Positions 57,615 through 64,000 of a stretch of 64,000 nt of DNA are shown here, piece by piece. Origin of the DNA: Mycobacterium sp. (GTDB lineage Bacteria > Actinomycetota > Actinomycetes > Mycobacteriales > Mycobacteriaceae); contig JAGQTV010000038.1 of assembly GCA_020438845.1 (NCBI GenBank), positions 17,026 through 81,025 of the forward strand, written 5' to 3'. The notes beneath the pieces were generated by a model. That model searched no databases, had not been told where the DNA came from, and saw only the letters and a list, made by a program, of their open reading frames with translations. The position numbers were made by a program, and so were the translations under genes. The first letter of the stretch is position 1. Each line of letters starts with the position of its first letter.

Positions 57615-58748
57615 TCAGGTGATCTCGGCGTTGGACCGCGGGAAACCGCCGCCCTGCGGGAACAACGGGAACACCACATCGTCGATCTTCTCGGCGTCGC
57701 CGGCCGTGCGGTTGATCGTCGCGCCCCAGATGTTGCCGTCCGGCGATACCGCCAGCGCCCACGCGTGGCCGTGGGTGTCCTGACGCACCACCTCGGGATC
57801 TCCGGTCACCGCTCCGGTGGCCTTGGCCAGTCGCACAGCCACCGTCTGCCTGGTGTTGACCAGGTTCACCAGTATCGTCCCGTCCAGGGCCGCGCAGCCC
57901 GCTACGCCGGGTCGGTCGGGCCAGGTCCAGACGGTCGTGGCTTTGCCGTCGGTGCCTAGGCGCTGGAGGCGGTCCCCGCCCGGCGTGCGGTCGGTGATGT
58001 AGAGCGACTTGTCGGCAGGGTCGAGGCACATAGCGCCGCCCGAGCCCATGCCGCTGAGCGCAGTGGTTGGTGCTGCCTGGCCTACCGTGGTGGGTTGTTC
58101 GATTCGGATCACCTTGCCCGCCAACGAGTTCGGATCATTGGCGAGTGCCGGGTTGCCGGCGTCGCCGGTCTGCACCACCAGTGTCGTCGGGCTGGTGAAG
58201 AGAAGAGAGCCGGTGTTACCGGTAGTGCCTTTGGGAATCCCGGTCAAAAGGTCTTTCGGGGCGTCGCCGTCGGCGATGCGGACCACTCGGTTGTCGGTGG
58301 GCGTGCTGATGTAGGCGTACATCAGACGGTCCTGGGAGTAGGTAGGGGAGAGCACGATGTCCATCAGGCCGCCGTCACCGCTGCCGTCCACCGGAATCAC
58401 GGCTTTGAGCTTCGGCTCGGCGTTGACTGCAACTTCTTTGACCGCGCCCGTGGTGCGCTCCGCGACCAGGGCTGTCTTGCCGGTGGGCCCCATGATCAGC
58501 CCGCTTGTGCTCTCCAGACACCCCTGCATCACGCCCTGCGCCGGGCAGGCCTTCGGGAACGGCTTCGGTGGCAGCGGCGGTGGCGGTGGCGGGGTGGAAC
58601 TCGGCCCGAGTCCCATCTCCGGTTTCGTGGTGAACGGCTGGGAGACGGCGTTGTCGAAACGAGCGCAACCGGTGGAGACGATGGTTGCAGCGCACAGCAC
58701 GGCCAGGATCCCGGTGACCGGCCCTCGGTGCAGACCGCGTGTTCGCAT
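57615..58748 (-). CDS. lppZ: lipoprotein LppZ, propeller type
   Basis: Lipoprotein of 377 residues matching LppZ by position. ATG 58748 gives a signal with lipobox VSTGC near residue 27; longer upstream frame to 58820 is not used. A proline-rich tether (PPPPPPLPPKPFP) leads to a six-bladed propeller related to PQQ-dependent sugar dehydrogenases: SGLIMGPTGKTALVAERTTG, GGLMDIVLSPTYSQDRLMYA, VVQTGDAGNPALANDPNSLA and GKVIRIEQP. Enzymatic activity is not established for this family. It sits on the outer membrane face of the cytoplasmic membrane. Divergent from the DoxX gene (125 bases). Confidence 0.88.
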   Translation of the reverse strand: MRTRGLHRGPVTGILAVLCAATIVSTGCARFDNAVSQPFTTKPEMGLGPSSTPPPPPPLPPKPFPKACPAQGVMQGCLESTSGLIMGPTGKTALVAERTTGAVKEVAVNAEPKLKAVIPVDGSGDGGLMDIVLSPTYSQDRLMYAYISTPTDNRVVRIADGDAPKDLLTGIPKGTTGNTGSLLFTSPTTLVVQTGDAGNPALANDPNSLAGKVIRIEQPTTVGQAAPTTALSGMGSGGAMCLDPADKSLYITDRTPGGDRLQRLGTDGKATTVWTWPDRPGVAGCAALDGTILVNLVNTRQTVAVRLAKATGAVTGDPEVVRQDTHGHAWALAVSPDGNIWGATINRTAGDAEKIDDVVFPLFPQGGGFPRSNAEIT

Positions 58749-58873
58749 GCCCGCCAGGTTACGGACTGGTCGGCGTTGTTCGCCACGATGACCCATTACG
58801 GGGCGCGGAAGCGCTCTCAACTCCCGGGGTCAAATCCCGTGTTTGAGCCCCAGTTGCACTTACGCTGGCGGGT

Positions 58874-59746
58874 GTGACGAGCCCGAGCCCCGATCAAGGT
58901 TGGCAGCGACCTGAGGACGCGCAGCGTCCGGCCTCTGCTCGGGTGGTCGATCCGGAGGACGACCTGGCGACCGCGACCTACAACGCTGATGCCCAGACCA
59001 CCAAGATCTCGCCCTTCAGTGCACCCGGGGCGGCATCGGGAACGCCTCCGGTCGAACCCGGTGCAGCCCCCTCAACCGGCTACGGTTTGCTCCACGACCC
59101 CGAACCCCTGCCGTACGTGCAGCCCAGTCGTCCCGACCCGGCGGTGAACTTCGGGGCCCCGTCGCATCCGGCGGGGCCCATGGAAATCGGACCCACCGCC
59201 GCCGATCTCAAAGCTGCCACCCGGCGTGGCACCCAGGACCTGGGCCTGCTGTTGCTGCGCTTGGCCCTCGGGGTGGTCTTCATCGCACATGGCCTGCAGA
59301 AGGCCTTCGGCTGGTGGGGTGGCGGCGGACTGGACGCCTTCAAGACCACACTGAGCGAGGCCGGCTACGAGCACGCCGGAGTGCTGACCTACGTGGGCGC
59401 GGGCGCGCAGATCGCGGCCGGGGTGTTGCTGGTGCTGGGCCTGTTCACGCCGCTGGCTGCGGCCGTGGCGCTGGGCCTCCTGGTCAACAGCGCGCTGATG
59501 TCGTTCGACTCCCAGCGTCGCGACGGCGGCCTGCTCATCTTCGGGTCGGCAGCCACCGAGTACCTGCTGACGCTCAGCGTGGTCGCGGCAGTGGTCATCC
59601 TTGTCGGGCCGGGTCGTTACGGCTTCGATGCCGGTCGCGGCTGGGCTCGTCGGCCGTTCATCGGCTCCATTGCGGCACTACTTCTCGGCATCGCCGGCGG
59701 CGTGGCGGCCTGGTTGTTCCGGCACGGCACGAACCCCTTCGCCTGA
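58874..59746 (+). CDS. DoxX-family membrane protein (Rv3005c-like)
   Basis: Membrane protein of 290 residues. The first 115 are polar, Pro-rich and probably disordered in the cytoplasm. The DoxX domain follows with four helices (about 120-240): LLLRLALGVVFIAHGLQKAF, then ADGVLLVLGLF-like, GLLVNSALMSFDSQRRDGG and LLTLSVVAAVVILVGPGRYG, and a fifth helix at the end. The M. tuberculosis homologue has been linked to a membrane oxidoreductase complex with SodA and SseA. GTG 58874 is used; GTG 58872 is out of frame. Convergent with cfp6. Confidence 0.88.
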   Translation: MTSPSPDQGWQRPEDAQRPASARVVDPEDDLATATYNADAQTTKISPFSAPGAASGTPPVEPGAAPSTGYGLLHDPEPLPYVQPSRPDPAVNFGAPSHPAGPMEIGPTAADLKAATRRGTQDLGLLLLRLALGVVFIAHGLQKAFGWWGGGGLDAFKTTLSEAGYEHAGVLTYVGAGAQIAAGVLLVLGLFTPLAAAVALGLLVNSALMSFDSQRRDGGLLIFGSAATEYLLTLSVVAAVVILVGPGRYGFDAGRGWARRPFIGSIAALLLGIAGGVAAWLFRHGTNPFA

Positions 59747-59753
59747 GGCGGAG

Positions 59754-60134
59754 TCAGCGGTAGGGGTTGGGCACCCGGCCGCCGCTGGCGGCAGTCAACG
59801 TCGGCAGCGTCGAGAACGTCACCGCCGGCAGCACCACATCGGCCTCGCCGTGCCGGCAGGCCCGCGCCCAGCCTTTGGTGAACTTCAGGCCTTCGACGTC
59901 GGCCCACGGCAGCGTGCGACTGCTCAGCAGCATGCGTGCGGTGACCGAGTTCTCGTCGGCAGTGGTGCGCAGTCGCACGATGGCCACCGAGATCAGCGCC
60001 GGGATCGCAAACAGAACCACGCCCCAGCGGCCGAATGCAGGCATCAGACCGAGCAGGATGATCACCAGAAAGATCGAGGTGATGTGCGCCATCGGCGATA
60101 TCCGTATCACCACGCCGTCGGATCGGGGGGGCAT
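59754..60134 (-). CDS. cfp6: PH-domain protein Cfp6
   Basis: Protein of 126 residues with two membrane helices (about 12-30 and 33-52: IFLVIILLGLMPAFGRWGVV) followed by a bacterial PH-like domain: ARMLLSSRTLPWADVEGLKF and KGWARACRHGEADVVLPAV. It matches Cfp6/Rv3004 by order, next to ilvB. The function is unknown; the homologue was first noted as a culture-filtrate antigen. It ends seven bases from the DoxX stop and diverges from the ilvB leader. Confidence 0.85.
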   Translation of the reverse strand: MPPRSDGVVIRISPMAHITSIFLVIILLGLMPAFGRWGVVLFAIPALISVAIVRLRTTADENSVTARMLLSSRTLPWADVEGLKFTKGWARACRHGEADVVLPAVTFSTLPTLTAASGGRVPNPYR

Positions 60135-60152
60135 CGGCCCATCATCGCAGAT

Positions 60153-60182
60153 TTGACGCTTGACCTGTGCCGGGACTAGCCT
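60153..60182 (+). promoter_or_regulatory. ilvB leader promoter
   Basis: A -35 ttgacg (60153-60158) and a -10 tagcct (60177-60182) are separated by 18 bases. The predicted start site, 60188-60191, is at or next to the ATG of the leader peptide, so the leader may be translated from a leaderless end. Confidence 0.55.
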
Positions 60183-60190
60183 TCGGGATT

Positions 60191-60262
60191 ATGACAGCCG
60201 GCGGAGAGCTCGTAGTAGTAGGTCAGCGCGTTGGTGCCGCGCTTGCCCTCAGCTGGGCCTAG
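60191..60262 (+). CDS. ilvB leader peptide
   Basis: A 23-codon [23 protein letters not shown] plus SWA. Seven of 23 residues are Val or Leu, including three consecutive Val codons, all GTA (60212-60220), a rare choice in this GC-rich genome. That arrangement fits ribosome stalling when valyl-tRNA is scarce. It lies directly before a pause-type hairpin and a terminator, as in corynebacterial ilvBNC attenuation. Confidence 0.8.
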   Translation: MTAGGELVVVGQRVGAALALSWA

Positions 60263-60280
60263 CCGCACGCACCAGCGCGC
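60226..60280 (+). promoter_or_regulatory. ilvB attenuator hairpin 1:2
   Basis: gcgcgttggtgc (60226-60237) pairs with gcaccagcgcgc (60269-60280) over 12 bases with one G-U. The 5' arm is inside the leader ORF, just downstream of the GTA codons, so a stalled ribosome would disrupt it. Confidence 0.65.
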
Positions 60281-60318
60281 AACCCTCGTACAGCCGCCGA
60301 CGCTGACGGGGGTTTTTT
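60281..60318 (+). terminator. ilvB attenuator intrinsic terminator
   Basis: aaccctcgtacagc (60281-60294) pairs with gctgacgggggtt (60302-60314): 13 pairs with one G-U and one bulged A, loop cgccgac. The 3' arm runs straight into six T (60313-60318), a complete Rho-independent terminator 66 bases before the ilvB start. Confidence 0.85.
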
Positions 60319-60383
60319 CTTGCCCCAGGACACCACCGGAACGCAGCCAACGACCAGCACACAGAGGACATCGAGGACCAGGA

Positions 60384-62258
60384 ATGAGCGCACCCACCAC
60401 ACGAGCGCCAGAGTCGGCTGATCCGGCCCAGGCCAACGGCGCCCCCAATCACCCCAACGCGGACCGGACCGCGCCGCATCAGCTGACCGGCGCCGAAGCG
60501 GTCGTGCGAGCGTTGGAGGAACTCGGCGTCGAACTGGTCTTCGGCATTCCCGGCGGCGCCGTGCTGCCGGTCTACGATCCGCTGTTCGACTCCAAGAAGC
60601 TGCGCCATGTCTTGGTCCGTCATGAACAGGGAGCCGGTCACGCAGCCAGTGGCTATTCGCATGCCAGCGGCCGGGTGGGCGTCATGATGGCCACGTCCGG
60701 GCCGGGCGCCACCAACCTCGTCACCCCCCTGGCCGACGCCCAGATGGACTCCATCCCGGTGGTCGCCATCACCGGCCAGGTCGGCCGCAGCCTGATCGGC
60801 ACCGACGCCTTCCAGGAGTCCGACATCACCGGCATCACCATGCCGATCACCAAGCACAACTTCCTCGTACGCAACGGCGATGACATCGCGCGCACCCTCG
60901 CCGAGGCATTCCACATCGCCTCCACCGGCCGGCCGGGCGCGGTCCTGGTCGACATTCCCAAGGACATCCTGCAGGGCCAGTGCACCTTCGCCTGGCCGCC
61001 GCAGCTGGAACTGCCCGGCTACAAGCCCAATACCCGCCCGCACGGCCGCCAGATCAAAGAGGCCTGCAGGCTGATCGGGGCGGCCCGCAAGCCGGTGCTC
61101 TACGTCGGCGGCGGCGTGATCCGCGGTGAGGCAACCGAGGAACTCAAGGAGCTTGCCGAACTGACCGGCATTCCGGTGGTCACCACCCTGATGGCCCGTG
61201 GGGCGTTCCCGGACAGCCACCGCCAGAACCTCGGTATGCCCGGGATGCACGGCACCGTGGCCGCTGTTGCCGCGCTGCAGCGCAGCGACCTGATCATTGC
61301 CCTCGGCGCCAGGTTTGACGACCGGGTCACCGGCAAGCTGGACTCCTTCGCCCCCGACGCCAAGGTGATCCACGCCGACATCGACCCCGCCGAGATCGGC
61401 AAGAACCGGCATGCCGATGTGCCGATCGTCGGCGACATCAAGGCCGTTATCCGCGACCTGCTTGCGGCCTTCAAGCGCGGACCGAGCGGGCCGGATCACA
61501 TCGGCAACGAGGGCGTCGGGGATCCCGACCTCGCCCCGTGGTGGTCGTACCTCGACGGGCTGCGTGCCACCTATCCGCTGAGCTACGACCCGCAGCACGA
61601 TGGGAGCCTCAGCCCGGAATACGTCATCGAACAATTGGGTAAGATCGCCGGACCCGACGCCGTCTACGTCGCCGGGGTGGGTCAGCACCAGATGTGGGCC
61701 GCGCAGTTCATCTCCTATGAGAACCCGCGCACCTGGCTGAACTCCGGAGGACTGGGCACCATGGGCTTCGCCATCCCGGCGGCCATGGGCGCCAAGATGG
61801 CCCGCCCAGACACTGAGGTGTGGGCCATCGACGGTGACGGCTGCTTCCAGATGACCAACCAGGAACTGGCAACCTGTGCCATCGAAGGCGTGCCGATCAA
61901 GGTGGCCCTTATCAACAACGGCAACCTCGGCATGGTGCGGCAGTGGCAGACGCTGTTCTACGGCGAGAGGTACTCCAACACCGACTTGTCCACCCACAGT
62001 CAGCGCATTCCCGACTTCGTCAAACTGGCCGAGGCCATGGGGTGCGTCGGACTGCGGTGTGAGCGCGCCGAAGACGTTGTCGACGTCATCAACCAGGCCC
62101 GGGCGATCAACGACCGCCCGGTGGTGGTCGATTTCATCGTCGGTGCCGACGCTCAGGTGTGGCCGATGGTGGCCGCGGGCACCGGAAACGACGAGATCAT
62201 GGCGGCACGGAACATCCGGCCGCTGTTCGACGAGGACAACTCCGAGGGGCGTGCCTGA
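60384..62258 (+). CDS. ilvB: acetolactate synthase large subunit
   Basis: Thiamine-diphosphate enzyme of 624 residues that makes acetolactate or acetohydroxybutyrate for Val, Leu and Ile synthesis. The catalytic Glu is in [18 protein letters not shown]; the ThDP motif begins [20 protein letters not shown] and ends with [12 protein letters not shown]. The FAD region carries [20 protein letters not shown]. The target region for herbicide-type inhibitors is normal. ATG 60384 follows aggacc-rich sequence; an open frame to 60231 covers the attenuator and is not used. The stop overlaps ilvN. Confidence 0.97.
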   Translation: MSAPTTRAPESADPAQANGAPNHPNADRTAPHQLTGAEAVVRALEELGVELVFGIPGGAVLPVYDPLFDSKKLRHVLVRHEQGAGHAASGYSHASGRVGVMMATSGPGATNLVTPLADAQMDSIPVVAITGQVGRSLIGTDAFQESDITGITMPITKHNFLVRNGDDIARTLAEAFHIASTGRPGAVLVDIPKDILQGQCTFAWPPQLELPGYKPNTRPHGRQIKEACRLIGAARKPVLYVGGGVIRGEATEELKELAELTGIPVVTTLMARGAFPDSHRQNLGMPGMHGTVAAVAALQRSDLIIALGARFDDRVTGKLDSFAPDAKVIHADIDPAEIGKNRHADVPIVGDIKAVIRDLLAAFKRGPSGPDHIGNEGVGDPDLAPWWSYLDGLRATYPLSYDPQHDGSLSPEYVIEQLGKIAGPDAVYVAGVGQHQMWAAQFISYENPRTWLNSGGLGTMGFAIPAAMGAKMARPDTEVWAIDGDGCFQMTNQELATCAIEGVPIKVALINNGNLGMVRQWQTLFYGERYSNTDLSTHSQRIPDFVKLAEAMGCVGLRCERAEDVVDVINQARAINDRPVVVDFIVGADAQVWPMVAAGTGNDEIMAARNIRPLFDEDNSEGRA

Positions 62259-62776
62259 TGACTCGCACTCCAACCACCGTGACGCACACGCTGTCGGTGC
62301 TCGTCGAGGACAAACCGGGCGTTCTGGCGCGCGTGGCGGCCCTGTTCTCCCGGCGGGGTTTCAACATCGAGTCACTGGCCGTCGGGCCCACCGGCCAGAA
62401 GGGCATGTCCAGGATGACCATCGTGGTCACGGCGGAGGAAACCCCGCTGGAGCAGATCACCAAGCAGCTCAACAAGCTGATCAACGTGATCAAGATCGTC
62501 GAGCAGGACGAGGACAACATGGTGGCGCGCCACCTCGCGCTGATCAAGGTGCGCGCCGACTCCGGTAGCCGCAGCCAGGTGATCGAAGCAGTGAACCTGT
62601 TCCGCGCCAAGATCATCGACGTATCTCCGGAGTCGCTCACCATCGAAGCCACCGGCACCGAGGAGAAGCTGGAAGCGCTGCTGCGGGTGCTCGAGCCCTA
62701 TGGCATCCGGGAGACCGTGCAGTCCGGTGTGGTAGCACTGTCGCGCGGAGCGCGCGCCATCACCAACTCCAAGTAG
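62258..62776 (+). CDS. ilvN: acetolactate synthase small (regulatory) subunit
   Basis: Regulatory subunit of 172 residues. N-terminal ACT domain: THTLSVLVEDKPGVLARVAA then FSRRGFNIESLAVGPT, the valine-binding site. The C-terminal domain (about 85-165) carries FRAKIIDVSPESLTIEATGT, and the end is PYGIRETVQSGVVALSRG. It confers feedback inhibition on IlvB. ATG 62258 shares a base with the ilvB TGA; an open frame from 62159 lies within ilvB and is not used. Confidence 0.97.
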   Translation: MTRTPTTVTHTLSVLVEDKPGVLARVAALFSRRGFNIESLAVGPTGQKGMSRMTIVVTAEETPLEQITKQLNKLINVIKIVEQDEDNMVARHLALIKVRADSGSRSQVIEAVNLFRAKIIDVSPESLTIEATGTEEKLEALLRVLEPYGIRETVQSGVVALSRGARAITNSK

Positions 62777-62798
62777 CGACAAGACCGCCAAGAGTTAA

Positions 62799-63851
<1,053 letters not shown>

Positions 63852-64000
63852 CTTTCAAGCGAATTCGGCGCGGTTTTGAGCGGCAGGTGGCTGTTGCGTT
63901 TTCTCCAGGGGCGTTAGACGACCGGCTGTTCTTGATGACGTGGGTTGGTTCGGTGGCCGGCCTATCCGGTGGTGGCATGGTGCAGTCGGGTCAGGTTCAG
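63852..64000 (+). other. 149-bp tail after ilvC
   Basis: No terminator hairpin is evident. A GTG at 63887 opens a frame that continues to the window end (38 codons, beginning VAVAFSPGALDDRLF) without recognisable domain; it may be the 5' end of a gene or chance. Confidence 0.25.

Noticed and set aside
63887-64000. Open frame of 38 codons running off the end
   Set aside because: No homology, weak ribosome site; could be chance openness in GC-rich DNA.

Overview
The window looks like chromosomal DNA of a Mycobacterium, most likely an environmental rapid-grower (Mycolicibacterium type). The DNA is GC-rich, many genes start with GTG, and stop/start overlaps of the ATGA/GTGA type are common. The backbone gene order matches, from memory, the Rv3040c-Rv3001c segment of M. 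tuberculosis H37Rv in opposite orientation: nudix, echA17, Rv3038c, Rv3037c, Rv3036c, Rv3035, Rv3034c, Rv3032-Rv3031-Rv3030, fixA-fixB, iscS, mnmA, lpqA, Rv3015c, ligA, Rv3013, gatC-gatA, pfkA, gatB, Rv3027c-Rv3026c, lppZ, Rv3005c, cfp6, ilvB-ilvN-ilvC. No insertion sequence, phage, CRISPR array or RNA gene was recognised.

Layout. 0-16.9 kb: lipid/CoA and methyltransferase genes, an MgtE Mg2+ transporter, then the methylglucose lipopolysaccharide (MGLP) genes. These are interrupted by a large membrane PAS/SpoIIE phosphatase gene and followed by the electron-transfer flavoprotein pair. 17-31.3 kb: housekeeping (cysteine desulfurase, tRNA thiouridylase, NAD+ DNA ligase, GatCAB amidotransferase, phosphofructokinase) with secreted GH16, an LpqA-like lipoprotein and a protein built from ten gapless decapeptide repeats. 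31.4-39.1 kb: an accessory four-gene signalling operon, REC-GAF-PAS-GGDEF-EAL protein, membrane hybrid histidine kinase with three receiver domains, CheR and CheB, each overlapping the next. 39.4-45.2 kb: a high-affinity [NiFe]-hydrogenase operon (group 1h, Hhy type) with protease, TPR protein and a NifU-Rieske fusion. 45.2-52.5 kb: a mosaic block (phosphodiesterase, nitroreductase-like membrane protein, a decapitated glycyl-radical activase, FGGY kinase and PLP lyase). 52.5-54.6 kb: a beta-propeller protein and a coupled unknown, probably further hydrogenase accessory genes. 54.8-64 kb: acyltransferase pair, CorA, LppZ, DoxX, Cfp6 and the ilvBNC operon.

Regulatory highlights. The ilvB leader carries a complete attenuator: promoter, 23-residue leader peptide with three consecutive GTA valine codons, a pause-type hairpin and an intrinsic terminator ending in six T. 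An AT-rich promoter with a palindrome and two direct repeats lies between a small secreted protein gene and gatB. Five short tandem repeats (15-30 bp units) are scattered in gene N-termini and intergenic gaps and could be length-variable. The strongest candidate for an under-described system is the c-di-GMP/hybrid kinase/CheR-CheB operon, which has no CheA, CheW or chemoreceptor beside it.
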